From Pseudomonas duriflava (GTDB lineage Bacteria > Pseudomonadota > Gammaproteobacteria > Pseudomonadales > Pseudomonadaceae), in NCBI RefSeq assembly GCF_007830155.1, contig NZ_VLKY01000013.1, forward strand, positions 1-64,000: a stretch of 64,000 nt of DNA. The letters are read 5' to 3'. Every line of letters starts with the position of its first letter. Within the stretch, counting starts at the first letter, position 1. Under the pieces are notes generated by a model, which ran no database searches, was not told the DNA's origin, and was given only the letters and a program-made list of their open reading frames with translations. Below, in pieces: positions 46,575-55,655 of this stretch. A program made the position numbers and the translations under genes.

Positions 46575-47075
46575 TTAGCCTCTCTCTCCGTGTAGTCGTG
46601 CATGGTAAGTGGGAATGTTCGTCAGGCTGTACACCGCTGCAGCCTGCTGTACGTCTTCTCGCTCACCAGGAAAGTGTTCCGTGTGGGTAAACACGACCAA
46701 CTCACCCTGATGCCGAAAGCCCCAGGCAAAGCATACGGTGCCCGCCGGTATTCCATCCACCCCATCCGGGCCGGCAAGGCCCGTGTTAGAGATGGCGACG
46801 CCAGCATCGCTGTCCTTCAACGCACCGATAACCATTTCCCGGGCTACTTCCTCACTGGTCAGGTTATAAGTGTCGATCGTTTCCTGACGCACGCCCAGCA
46901 GACGTTTCTTAGCGGCGGGCGAATACACAACATAACCGGCATCCAGGCAAGCACCACTGCCTGGGACTTCGGATAACAGATGGATCACCTGCCCTGCCGT
47001 GCATGACTCTGCTGTCACGAGGAGAATGTCATGGGCTTTTAAATGATCGAGTACTGGCTGAATATTGGCTTTCAT
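46575..47075 (-). CDS. pncC: nicotinamide-nucleotide amidohydrolase (CinA C-terminal domain)
   Basis: Hydrolyses nicotinamide mononucleotide to nicotinate mononucleotide, recycling NAD breakdown products. 166 residues, the stand-alone CinA domain. The catalytic region VTAESCTAGQVIHLLSEVPG is near residue 20 and ISNTGLAGPDGVDGIPAGTV near 95. It is upstream of and in operon with nadE, which completes the salvage route. NMN produced by the NAD-using DNA ligase would be a substrate. Confidence 0.95.
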   Translation of the reverse strand: MKANIQPVLDHLKAHDILLVTAESCTAGQVIHLLSEVPGSGACLDAGYVVYSPAAKKRLLGVRQETIDTYNLTSEEVAREMVIGALKDSDAGVAISNTGLAGPDGVDGIPAGTVCFAWGFRHQGELVVFTHTEHFPGEREDVQQAAAVYSLTNIPTYHARLHGERG

Positions 47076-47164
47076 GAGGGCCCCTTAAGACAGGATACGC
47101 TTTCAGGTATGAGAGGCTAAGCCCGGGCAAGTTCGATGCCTCCCTATTGTCATGTCTGCAAGGG

Positions 47165-47749
47165 CTACAAATCCGCAGGCGTATCCACATCCTGAAAGAT
47201 GCCGGGATCGTCTGTTTTTATGCAGCGTAGCCTACCCTGCTCGAAAAGGACGCGGCCGCCCCGGTCACCGCTTAGTCGGCACAAGGCCGTGTAGTAGTCG
47301 CGCCCAAAGCCGACGGGGTTACCGTAGCGCCCGGCTGCCTGCGGAACCGTGATTTCGTCAGGCGCTATAAGGGCAGCAACCTGCTGTAGGGTCTGCGGTC
47401 GGATAAAGGGCATGTCGCCCAAAGCGATAAGCCATCCGCGATGATCAGGCTCGGCGGCAACAGCTTGGGCCAGCGTCTCGCCCATACCACACGTAGCCAC
47501 TTCAAGGATGGCAAAGCCTTCAGCCCGTGCCAGGGCGGCAACATCGGCATTATCAGGACGCGTTACAACCAAACGTCGATCCCCAATTCCGACTAACGAG
47601 CGCAGTGTGTGTTGCAAGACGGGTCCTGCTTCTCCGGAAAGCCCTACGCATGTTGCCAGCAGCTTGTCGGTGCCTGCTTGGGCGCGAAAGCGGCTACCCT
47701 GACCCGCTGCCATTACAATCACACACAACGTATCGGCCATATCAGGCAA
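47165..47749 (-). CDS. mocA: molybdenum cofactor nucleotidyltransferase (MocA-like)
   Basis: 194-residue NTP transferase fold: AAGQGSRFRAQAGTDKLLA near residue 14 and the acidic LIALGDMPFIRPQ near 104. The family adds CMP (MocA) or GMP to molybdopterin to make the form used by xanthine-dehydrogenase-type enzymes. Its start overlaps the end of xdhC by 8 bases, which supports a role in molybdenum hydroxylase maturation. No such hydroxylase is encoded in the window. Confidence 0.88.
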   Translation of the reverse strand: MPDMADTLCVIVMAAGQGSRFRAQAGTDKLLATCVGLSGEAGPVLQHTLRSLVGIGDRRLVVTRPDNADVAALARAEGFAILEVATCGMGETLAQAVAAEPDHRGWLIALGDMPFIRPQTLQQVAALIAPDEITVPQAAGRYGNPVGFGRDYYTALCRLSGDRGGRVLFEQGRLRCIKTDDPGIFQDVDTPADL

Positions 47750-48731
47750 CTTGCTCGACAGGGGCCTTGGCCTCTTTCTTCTGCGTCAGCACAACACCAT
47801 TTTTGACCGCAACGATCTCAGCCAGTAGAGAAATCGCGATTTCCGCCGGGGTATGGCTACCAATATGCAGACCGATCGGTCCATGCAGCCGGTCGATATT
47901 TTCCTGGCTCAAGTCAAACAAGGCCAGCCGCTCACGCCGCTTGCGGCTGTTGCCCAATGAACCCAGCGCCCCCACATAGAACGCCGATGATTTGAGCGCC
48001 GTCAGCAGAGCCATATCGTCTAGACGCGGATCATGGGTCAGCGCCACAATGGCTGTACGCTCGTCCGGTACGATAGAGAGCACCGCATCATCCGGCATGC
48101 CCGGCACAAAGCGCGCCTTGGAGGTTTCCCAGCCATGATTGAATTCCTGCCGCGGATCGCAGATCAGCACATCGAAGTCAAGCATATGCGCCATTTCCGC
48201 TACATACTGCGATAGCTGTCCAGCACCAATTAGCAGCAGCCGCCAGCGTGGGCCATATACCACCCGCAGGGTCTGCTTATCCAAGTGCAGCGCCTCATCC
48301 GCCTGGACCGGAAACAAGCATACCCTGCCGGTATGCAGGTCCAGCTGCCGAGCCACCAACTCATGGTTATCGCAGCGCTCAAGCATCTCGGCGATCCATT
48401 GTGGATCATCAATCGGCTCCTGAGCCAAACGTAAAGTGCCGCCACACGGCAGACCAAACCGTGCCGCCTCCTCGCGGGTCACGCCGTATGTAATCAGCTC
48501 AACGCCCTGCTCAGGAATACGCGCCTCATGCATTCGTGCAATCAAGTCATCCTCGATGCAACCACCCGACACCGAGCCCGCCACACGGCCATCGCCTCGC
48601 AACGCAAGCATGGCTCCTGGCGGACGCGGCGAGCTGCCCCAGGTTTGCACAACCGTAAACAGCACCACCCGGTGCCCTTCCTGGCGCCAGGCCAACGCGC
48701 TACGCAATACGCTCGAATCCACACTATCCAT
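47742..48731 (-). CDS. xdhC: XdhC-family molybdenum hydroxylase maturation factor
   Basis: 329 residues. The N-terminal XdhC domain holds the conserved CGGTLRL near residue 97 and SVSGGCIEDDL near 54. The C-terminal Rossmann domain holds IGAGQLSQYVAEMA near 169 and a GALGSLGNSRKRRERL stretch near 255. The family loads sulfurated molybdenum cofactor into xanthine dehydrogenase-like enzymes. It forms a two-gene operon with mocA. The target enzyme is elsewhere in the genome. Confidence 0.92.
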   Translation of the reverse strand: MDSVDSSVLRSALAWRQEGHRVVLFTVVQTWGSSPRPPGAMLALRGDGRVAGSVSGGCIEDDLIARMHEARIPEQGVELITYGVTREEAARFGLPCGGTLRLAQEPIDDPQWIAEMLERCDNHELVARQLDLHTGRVCLFPVQADEALHLDKQTLRVVYGPRWRLLLIGAGQLSQYVAEMAHMLDFDVLICDPRQEFNHGWETSKARFVPGMPDDAVLSIVPDERTAIVALTHDPRLDDMALLTALKSSAFYVGALGSLGNSRKRRERLALFDLSQENIDRLHGPIGLHIGSHTPAEIAISLLAEIVAVKNGVVLTQKKEAKAPVEQVA

Positions 48732-48903
48732 TCGTTTCTCTCATCAATGAAGTCTTTATCGCTAGTGCGCAGGCCTTTCAAGGCGGCATTGCGACCATAG
48801 AGCCCAGGACGACCATTGGGTTCCCTGGCAGACGCAGCCCGGAACCTCATGCGTAGCGGCAAACTCCATAGAGTAACGAGCGATTCCTCTGGAGGTAAGC
48901 GGT

Positions 48904-49797
48904 ATGCCACGGTCAGTCTGGAAAGGGGCGGTCAGCTTTGGCCTGGTCAACATCCCGGTATCCCTGGTATCCGCCACCGCCCGTCACGGCGTTGACTTCG
49001 ACTGGCTGGACAAGCGCACCCTAGACCCGGTGGGCTACAAGCGCGTCAACAAGGTTACTGGCAAAGAAGTTTCCAACAAGGATATCGTCAAAGGGGTCGA
49101 GCATGAGAAAGGCGAGTACATCGTTCTCTCTAACGAAGAAATCCAGGCGTTTTTACCAGAGACCACCCATACGGTAGATATCCTTGCCTTTGTCGAGGCT
49201 CATGACATCTCCATTCTACACTTCGAGAAACCGTATTACCTGATGCCTGAGAAAAGTGCCGAGAAGGTCTATACCCTACTTCATGAAACGCTCAAGCGGA
49301 GCGGTAAAGTCGGCGTAGCCAATGTTGTGATGCACACCAAGCAGCACCTGGCGGTCATTATGCCGCTCGGTGACGGCCTCGTCCTCAATACGCTGCGCTG
49401 GGCCAATGAAGTACGTTCGATAGCCGATATCGGACTCGATGAACTTGAAGCAGACGTCTCCAAGCGCGAACTCGACATGGCCGCCCGGCTGGTAGATGAG
49501 ATGACCGAGTCCTGGCATCCAGAACAATACTATGACACCTTCCAGGAGCGAGTCATGGACTTGGTGGCACGCAAGGCCCGCGAAGGAAAGCTGGAAACGA
49601 TTAACTCTCCGGAGCCCGAGGAAGCACCGCCACGCAGTGCCGATGTGATCGACCTGACCGAGCTGTTACGCCAGAGCCTAAGTGGCAAGCGCATCGCTAC
49701 CGAACAGGACGACTCCAATGCAAAAAACAAAGCCCCTGCTCGCCGTACGCGTCGTGCCGGGACGTCTTCATCTAAAAGGCGTAAGACTGCTAAATGA
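48904..49797 (+). CDS. ku: non-homologous end-joining protein Ku
   Basis: 297-residue bacterial Ku homodimer subunit, which binds broken DNA ends and recruits LigD. The N-terminus SVWKGAVSFGLVNIPVSL and the core YNLMPEK-like KPYYLMPEKSAEKVY near 100 are diagnostic. Residues 265-297 are a basic K/R-rich tail (SSKRRKTAK) that aids DNA contact. GGAGGT lies before ATG. The ribosome site of the ligD gene overlaps its stop, so the two are co-translated. Confidence 0.95.
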   Translation: MPRSVWKGAVSFGLVNIPVSLVSATARHGVDFDWLDKRTLDPVGYKRVNKVTGKEVSNKDIVKGVEHEKGEYIVLSNEEIQAFLPETTHTVDILAFVEAHDISILHFEKPYYLMPEKSAEKVYTLLHETLKRSGKVGVANVVMHTKQHLAVIMPLGDGLVLNTLRWANEVRSIADIGLDELEADVSKRELDMAARLVDEMTESWHPEQYYDTFQERVMDLVARKAREGKLETINSPEPEEAPPRSADVIDLTELLRQSLSGKRIATEQDDSNAKNKAPARRTRRAGTSSSKRRKTAK

Positions 49798-49811
49798 GGA
49801 GACGTGCGTCC

Positions 49812-51356
49812 ATGGCTAATCCGTTAAGCGAGTACACGCGTAAACGACGCTTCAATGTTACATCTGAGCCGGCCGGTCAGCCCGGAGAACATACGCATCA
49901 TGAAGAGGCTTTGCAGTTTGTCATTCAAAAACATGATGCTAGCCATCTGCATTACGACTTTCGCCTGGAACTGGAAGGCACGCTCAAGAGCTGGGCTGTT
50001 CCCAAAGGCCCCAGCCTGGACCCGAGTGAAAAGCGATTGGCCGTACAGGTGGAAGACCATCCAATCGAATACGGGACTTTTGAAGGCAGCATTCCCGAAG
50101 GCGAATATGGCGGTGGCGATGTAATCGTATGGGATCGTGGCACCTGGATTCCTACAACTGACCCGATCGAAGGCTACGCCGACGGCAAGCTTAAGTTCGA
50201 ACTGCGCGGCAAAAAGCTCAACGGCCGCTGGGCGCTTGTTCGTACCCGTCTGCGTGGCAATGCCAGCAAACCGCAATGGCTTCTAATCAAGGAACGCGAC
50301 GACGCGGCTCGCTCCCGAAGCAACTATGACGTTACCGAGGCCGAACCCGATAGTGTATTAAGCGACAAAACACTGCCTAACCTGGCCAGGCGCACCAAAA
50401 CGTCACCAACAACGTCCCGCAACACAGCAACAGCAAAACCCACGGCGCGAAAAGCCAAAGAGGGTGCGGATGTGGCTGGCATACATATCAGTCATCCTGA
50501 GCGGGTTATTGATCCCTCTACAGGCATTACAAAGCTTAAGATTGCCCAGTATTACGAGCGGATAGCCTCCTGGATTTTGCCTCACCTGCAGGATCGTCCC
50601 GTTGCCTTGGTTCGTACGCCGGAGGGCATACAAGGTGAGCAGATCTTCCAAAAACACAAGCAGACCCTGGCTATTCCCCATATCCGTGAGCTGGATCCCT
50701 CCTTTGATCCTGGCCATGCGCCACTGATGACCATCGAGACGGTAGAAGCTCTGCTTGGTACTGCTCAAATGGGCACTATAGAACTGCACACATGGAATGC
50801 CGCGGCTCCTCGCATCGATCGTCCCGACCGTATGATCTTTGATCTGGACCCTGATCCCACCTTATCCTGGGCCAGCATGCTAGAGGCGACACAGCTACTC
50901 CTGACTGTACTCGACGAGCTTGAGCTGCAAGCCTTTCTCAAGACCAGCGGGGGCAAAGGCGTGCATATTGTCGTTCCACTGGATCGTCGGCAAACCTGGG
51001 ATGACGTCAAGGCATTCGCCGAAGCGATCGCCTTGCACATGGCCATGATTATTCCGGAGCGTTTCTCCGCCAAAATGGGTGCTCGCAACCGCATGGGTCG
51101 TATTTTTATCGACTATTTACGCAATCGTGCCGGTGCCACCACCGTCTCTGCATATTCGTTGCGAGCCCGCCCTGGGCTGGGAGTATCAGTACCTATTAGC
51201 CGCGAAGAGTTACCTCAGCTCCAACGAGGCGACCAATGGACGCTCAACACTGTGTTTAAGCGGCTCGAGACCCTGCACAATGACCCTTGGAAAGGTTACG
51301 ACACCGTGCGCCAAAGCCTTACGGCAGAGCGGCGACGGAAACTCGGCATGAGATAG
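49812..51356 (+). CDS. ligD: LigD-like end-joining protein with phosphoesterase and polymerase domains but no ligase domain
   Basis: 514 residues. Residues 30-185 are the 3'-phosphoesterase module with H41, H47, D49 and H83 in place (HDASHLHYDFRLEL, VEDHPIEYG). Residues 190-225 are a basic, low-complexity linker rich in T, K, R and A. Residues 228-505 are the archaeo-eukaryotic primase-type polymerase, with MIFDLDPDP, KTSGGKGVHIVVPL and IFIDYLRNR. Full-length Pseudomonas LigD is about 840 residues and has an ATP-dependent ligase of about 330 residues between them; no trace of it (no KxDG active site) is present. ATG at 49812 has AGGAG at good spacing. Sealing must come from another ligase. 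Confidence 0.92.
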   Translation: MANPLSEYTRKRRFNVTSEPAGQPGEHTHHEEALQFVIQKHDASHLHYDFRLELEGTLKSWAVPKGPSLDPSEKRLAVQVEDHPIEYGTFEGSIPEGEYGGGDVIVWDRGTWIPTTDPIEGYADGKLKFELRGKKLNGRWALVRTRLRGNASKPQWLLIKERDDAARSRSNYDVTEAEPDSVLSDKTLPNLARRTKTSPTTSRNTATAKPTARKAKEGADVAGIHISHPERVIDPSTGITKLKIAQYYERIASWILPHLQDRPVALVRTPEGIQGEQIFQKHKQTLAIPHIRELDPSFDPGHAPLMTIETVEALLGTAQMGTIELHTWNAAAPRIDRPDRMIFDLDPDPTLSWASMLEATQLLLTVLDELELQAFLKTSGGKGVHIVVPLDRRQTWDDVKAFAEAIALHMAMIIPERFSAKMGARNRMGRIFIDYLRNRAGATTVSAYSLRARPGLGVSVPISREELPQLQRGDQWTLNTVFKRLETLHNDPWKGYDTVRQSLTAERRRKLGMR

Positions 51357-51434
51357 ATTACTAGTTTGGCTTTAGCCATATTCCCTTAATGTTTGTACAG
51401 CGTAAGCGAGGTTTAGCTCGCGGGGAGTAGTAGC

Positions 51435-52193
51435 ATGACAACGCTGAACAGACGGATTCTGGAAGAAAAAAGTGTGTCCCCTCAAGAGTGGGCGGCGTGG
51501 TCTGGACTGTCTAGTATCCAAGAAATAGACGCCAATCACTTGGTTCCGGCTGGCCAACGGGCAGTCATCATCGCACCCCACCCTGACGATGAGGTCTTGG
51601 GCTGTGGTGGGTTGTTGGCACAACTGGCTGAACTGGGCCGAAAAGTCCTGCTGATTGCCGTTACAGGCGGTAAACCTTCAGAGACTGTACAGCAGCTCTT
51701 TCGTCCCTTGGGTGTAGCCCCTGGGCTTACCGAAAGCTGTGAAGCCATGCGGCGCTTGAATCTTGATAATGTTGAAATCCGTCATCTGGGTATTACTGAC
51801 GGGAAAGTAACAGACGAGCAGCAGCGCCTGAGCGAAGGTCTAATGCTCCTGCTCAAACCCAATGACGTAGTCTTTACCGCCTGGCAAGCAGACGGCCACC
51901 CTGACCATCAGGCCACTGGCCGCGCTGTCTTTGATGCCTGCCTCGTAACCGGTTCGCGTTGCATCGAAGTTCCGCTCTGGGCCTGGCACTGGTTGCGCCC
52001 AGGCGATGAGCGTCTTCCCTGGAAGCGTGCACGCCGTCTATTGCTTGATGAGACATGCTTAGCGACTAAACGCTATGCCGTGTCGGCATTCAGCCTGCCA
52101 GCGGCCTACGCTTCTGGCCGTACACGCGATCCCATGCTGCCAGAACATGTCCTGTCGCGCCTGTTCCGCCCGTGGGAAATATTCCTGGTCTAA
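51435..52193 (+). CDS. PIG-L family deacetylase
   Basis: 252 residues of the LmbE/PIG-L zinc-dependent N-deacetylase fold. The metal motif APHPDDEVLGCGGLL is near residue 38, and the second histidine site is in QADGHPDHQATG near 156. The family removes acetyl groups from N-acetylglucosamine-type substrates. It lies 78 bases after ligD on the same strand and may belong to the stress region. Substrate unknown. In other pseudomonads such genes sit with glycan or mycothiol-like functions, so no firm role is given. Confidence 0.88.
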   Translation: MTTLNRRILEEKSVSPQEWAAWSGLSSIQEIDANHLVPAGQRAVIIAPHPDDEVLGCGGLLAQLAELGRKVLLIAVTGGKPSETVQQLFRPLGVAPGLTESCEAMRRLNLDNVEIRHLGITDGKVTDEQQRLSEGLMLLLKPNDVVFTAWQADGHPDHQATGRAVFDACLVTGSRCIEVPLWAWHWLRPGDERLPWKRARRLLLDETCLATKRYAVSAFSLPAAYASGRTRDPMLPEHVLSRLFRPWEIFLV

Positions 52194-52460
52194 ATGTTAT
52201 TCCGCCTACGATCATCTTTTCTATGGGCCTGGCCTGCTAGATAACGTCTCTCGTGCGGCTTAAATATCGCAGTCTCGCCCAAACGAAAACAGCTTTCTTT
52301 TCGATAAATCGACTGCTCATGCCTTTCAAGTAATCTGAAAAGCGGCCGACTTAAAAAAGATGTAATGCTATCTATGGGACCTCCATCGGTAAGTGTTCTA
52401 GTGTGATAGCCCTCAACTTGTAGGGTAGCGGCCTTGAGGACGTTGCCAGGAGACTGCGGT

Positions 52461-54089
52461 ATGTTGAAGAACATCAAGATACGGACTGGGATGCTCGGGG
52501 TCCTGGTTGCATTTGTTACAAGCCTGTTGATTGCCAGCTGGAACGGCTGGAGCAATGCGCATGTGAGCAACACTCAAATTGGGGATCTGAACCGGCTGAC
52601 CGCAGTCCAGTTGGACAAGCTGAACAACGCAGCCATATGGTTGATACGTGCCAGCGCGACCAGTCACAGCGCCTTAATCGACCGGTTATCAGGAAAGATC
52701 GAAGCCGCGGATCAAGGCATACCGATGGCTAAGGAGCGTCTAGCCAATGCCCAAAAGCTAGTAGACGAAATCATTCCCACTATTAAAAACCCAGAACTGT
52801 TGTCGGCTGCCCACACCCTTAAAAGCGCTTTTGACGCTTACAGCGGATCGGTGACTAAACAGATCGAAACCACGCGCTCCGGCAACTTGGCCGAATATAC
52901 GCGTGTCAACGATGAGGCCAGGGCAACCAGCCAGGCCTACTCCAAGGCACGTCAGGACTTTACCGACCTGATCACTGCCCACGCCGAGGCCACCATGGCT
53001 GACTCAGAATGGCGGATCCGGTTTGCAGAAATCAGCAGTATCGCCCTTCTTGTCTTGACCCTGTTCCTGGCCGGTCTGTGCTGGTGGTTTATTTCACGCC
53101 GGGTGCTCGAGCCGCTGCGTCAAGCTGGCGAGCATTTCAAAGTGATGGCTGAGGGCGATTTACGGCACCCTATCGTCGTAAACAGCCACAACGAAATCGG
53201 TCAACTTTTTGCCTCGCTGGCGCACATGCAGCAGAGTCAACGCGATACGCTTTCGCATCTGAACCAGACCGCTACACTCGTGGCCTCGGCTGCAGAGGAG
53301 CTGAACGCCGTTACAGAAGAAAGCAACCTGGGCCTTCAACGCCAGCAAGCAGAGCTTGAACAGGCCGTAACGGCCGTAACGGAGATGACTGCGGCAGTTG
53401 AGGAAGTAGCGCGTAATGCTACCTCTACCTCCGAAGCGGCAAGCGCGTCCGACAGTATGGCGCATGCCAGCCGCGATCAGGTTCAGCAGGTGATTGGCGA
53501 AATTGACGCTATGAGCACGGTTATGCAAGGCACAGGTGAGGTCATCGAACGCCTTGCGGATCAAGCCAGAGACATTGGCAAAGTCCTCGATGTTATTCGT
53601 GCGGTTTCGGAACAGACCAACCTGCTGGCCCTGAATGCTGCCATTGAGGCGGCTCGTGCCGGTGATGCAGGTCGCGGATTCGCCGTAGTGGCAGATGAAG
53701 TCCGTACCCTAGCCCACCGAACCCAGCAATCCACGTTGGAAATCGAGCAAATGATTAGCGGTATTCAAGGCAATACCCGCACGGCAGTAGAATCCATACA
53801 GCACAGTAACGAACGCGCTCTGAATACCTTAGCGACGACCCGAGCCAGTGGTGAGACGTTAAAAGACATTTTTGGCGCGATTAGCGAAATCAACGAGCGT
53901 AACCTCGTGATTGCCAGTGCAGCGGAAGAACAGGCTCAAGTTTCCCGCGAGGTAGATCGTAACCTGATCAATATTCGCGAGTTGGCCATCCAGTCCACAC
54001 TGGGCGCTGACCAAACACGCCAGGCCAGTCAGGAACTTTCCCGCCTGGCCGTGGAAATGAATGCTTTAACGGCACGTTTCCGCACATAA
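52461..54089 (+). CDS. methyl-accepting chemotaxis protein
   Basis: 542-residue chemoreceptor. An N-terminal membrane segment (residues 8-28), a periplasmic four-helix sensor (about 30-190) of the Tar/TarH type, a second membrane segment (about 192-215), HAMP (215-268), and a signalling domain with the conserved hairpin tip [20 protein letters not shown] near 395. ATG at 52461 with AGGAG 8 bases ahead is chosen over the upstream TTG. No C-terminal pentapeptide for CheR. The ligand cannot be predicted. Confidence 0.93.
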   Translation: MLKNIKIRTGMLGVLVAFVTSLLIASWNGWSNAHVSNTQIGDLNRLTAVQLDKLNNAAIWLIRASATSHSALIDRLSGKIEAADQGIPMAKERLANAQKLVDEIIPTIKNPELLSAAHTLKSAFDAYSGSVTKQIETTRSGNLAEYTRVNDEARATSQAYSKARQDFTDLITAHAEATMADSEWRIRFAEISSIALLVLTLFLAGLCWWFISRRVLEPLRQAGEHFKVMAEGDLRHPIVVNSHNEIGQLFASLAHMQQSQRDTLSHLNQTATLVASAAEELNAVTEESNLGLQRQQAELEQAVTAVTEMTAAVEEVARNATSTSEAASASDSMAHASRDQVQQVIGEIDAMSTVMQGTGEVIERLADQARDIGKVLDVIRAVSEQTNLLALNAAIEAARAGDAGRGFAVVADEVRTLAHRTQQSTLEIEQMISGIQGNTRTAVESIQHSNERALNTLATTRASGETLKDIFGAISEINERNLVIASAAEEQAQVSREVDRNLINIRELAIQSTLGADQTRQASQELSRLAVEMNALTARFRT

Positions 54090-54097
54090 GGATGACC

Positions 54098-54130
54098 GTT
54101 GCCCTGTCTTCGAACACGAGAAAGGGCAAC
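54098..54130. terminator. weak hairpin between convergent genes
   Basis: GTTGCCCT (54098-54105) pairs with AGGGCAAC (54123-54130) around 17 bases, just past the chemoreceptor stop. No T run. Confidence 0.35.
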
Positions 54131-54145
54131 ATATTAAAGCCTTGC

Positions 54146-54772
54146 TTAACGTTCCCGATCCAGCAAATGCAAGCGTGGCAATGCCAAGTGCCAACGGATT
54201 GCAGCCAGCCGAATCAGCAGCACGATCAGCATGGAGAGGCATGTAGCCAAACCAGGCAATAAATCGAGCCGGCTCAAGCCAATGAACGATAAGGAACCAA
54301 CGATGCAGGCCGTAGCATAGACTTCCTTATGAAAGATCAGCGGAATGTCGTTGCAAACGATGTCACGCATTACACCGCCAGCCACACCGGTCATGACACC
54401 CATGATTACTGCGGTACTCAGCGGGACCTGTTGCTGTAAGGCCGCCTCGGTACCGATTACCGTAAAGACTGCCAGACCGAAGGCATCGGCAATCAGCAAG
54501 AAACGCTCAGGGATGGGGTGGGTTAAACGCACCCAGATAACCGTCCCGACAGCGGCCAGGGTAGCCACCAAAATATAGGTATCATCACGGATCCAACTGA
54601 CTGGATGACGGTCCAGAATAACGTCTCGCAGCGTTCCTCCGCCTAGCGCCGTGACGATGGCAACGACCAATACGCCAAACAGATCCATAGCCTTGCGCCC
54701 CGCCATTAATGCCCCGGTAATAGCAAAGACCGCGACACCGAAGAGATCGCACAGATAGAACAACGAGACCAT
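54146..54772 (-). CDS. trimeric intracellular cation channel family protein (YicG/YadS)
   Basis: 208 residues, two repeats of three membrane segments (UPF0126 unit), each with a glycine-rich loop: ALGGGTLRDVIL near residue 42 and GVAGGVMRDIVCND near 128. This is the YicG/YadS family, bacterial TRIC-type channels for monovalent cations or small solutes. ATG 54772 follows GGGAG; the frame runs further up into the AraC region without a ribosome site. Confidence 0.88.
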   Translation of the reverse strand: MVSLFYLCDLFGVAVFAITGALMAGRKAMDLFGVLVVAIVTALGGGTLRDVILDRHPVSWIRDDTYILVATLAAVGTVIWVRLTHPIPERFLLIADAFGLAVFTVIGTEAALQQQVPLSTAVIMGVMTGVAGGVMRDIVCNDIPLIFHKEVYATACIVGSLSFIGLSRLDLLPGLATCLSMLIVLLIRLAAIRWHLALPRLHLLDRER

Positions 54773-54782
54773 TCGGGCTCCC

Positions 54783-55574
54783 TTAATACATGAAGAAATT
54801 GCCCGGTGTGGTACCGAACTGTTGACGGAAAACAGAAATAAACGCGGAAGGCGAATCATAACCGCACCCCAACGCCACGGCAGTTACACTGTCGCCCTGT
54901 TCGAGCAGCGTCAAAGCACTCAGGAGCCGTAAACGCTGCCGCCAAGCCCTAAAGGTCAGCCCCGTTTCCCGCTGGAACAGACGGCTAAGCGTCTTTTCGG
55001 AAGCTCCCAAACATCGTGACCAATCCATCAACGTACGCGGGTCGTCCAGATGCACCTGAAGGCTGTCGCCTATCTGTTGCAGCCGTGGATCATGCGGTAA
55101 CGGCAACGACAACGCCATCTCCGGTGCCGCTTCCAACTGATTGAGCAGAACACGGACCAGACGCTCCTATCTACCTGCTTCGTCATAGTCATGCGGAAAA
55201 GACGTGAACAACCGGATCAGCTCACGAAGCAGAAGACTTACCTCCAGTACGCGACAACGGCTCGTATCTCCAGTCACGACACTGTCGTCCAGATAGAGGC
55301 TACGCATTTCCGCCTGAGCGGATGAGCGTACCTCATGCTCAAGTCCAGCTGGAATCCAGACCGCACTCTGAGGGGGAGCGATAAAGCTGCCCGCACGTGT
55401 ACGCACAGATAACACACCGGTAATGGCATAGGACAACTGTGCCCACGGATGGCTGTGCCAAGGCGTCCATGATCCACGAGCCAAGCTTTCGACGCGTGCA
55501 TAAACCGGTCGAGGAAGAGCCGTAAGCAAAGGAATCTGTGTGCGCAGTGCCGGATCTTGTCCGATAGACGACAT
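54783..55574 (-). pseudogene. AraC-family regulator interrupted by an in-frame amber codon
   Basis: A 263-codon frame with one stop, TAG at 55169-55167 (codon 136). Before it is an N-terminal cupin sensor (HSHPWAQLSYAITGVL near residue 40, WIPAGLEHEV near 73). After it the same frame continues as RLVRVLLNQLEAAPEM and the AraC double helix-turn-helix, with CLGASEKTLSRLFQRETGL and GCGYDSPSAFISVFRQQFG. CAG to TAG would explain the stop. It is divergent from a symporter gene that is also interrupted by a stop. The two proteins may have formed a regulator and target pair. Suppression or sequencing error cannot be ruled out. Confidence 0.88.
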
Positions 55575-55655
55575 TGAAAGCCTTTTTCTCGTTAGTCGGT
55601 AACCACGTTAAACGGTAAGGTGTTTACAAACGTCAACAACTGCCGAGAAAGCCTT

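Noticed and set aside
48732-48903. AlgU-like promoter before ku
   Set aside because: GGAACCTC resembles a -35 element, but no -10 element at correct spacing was found.
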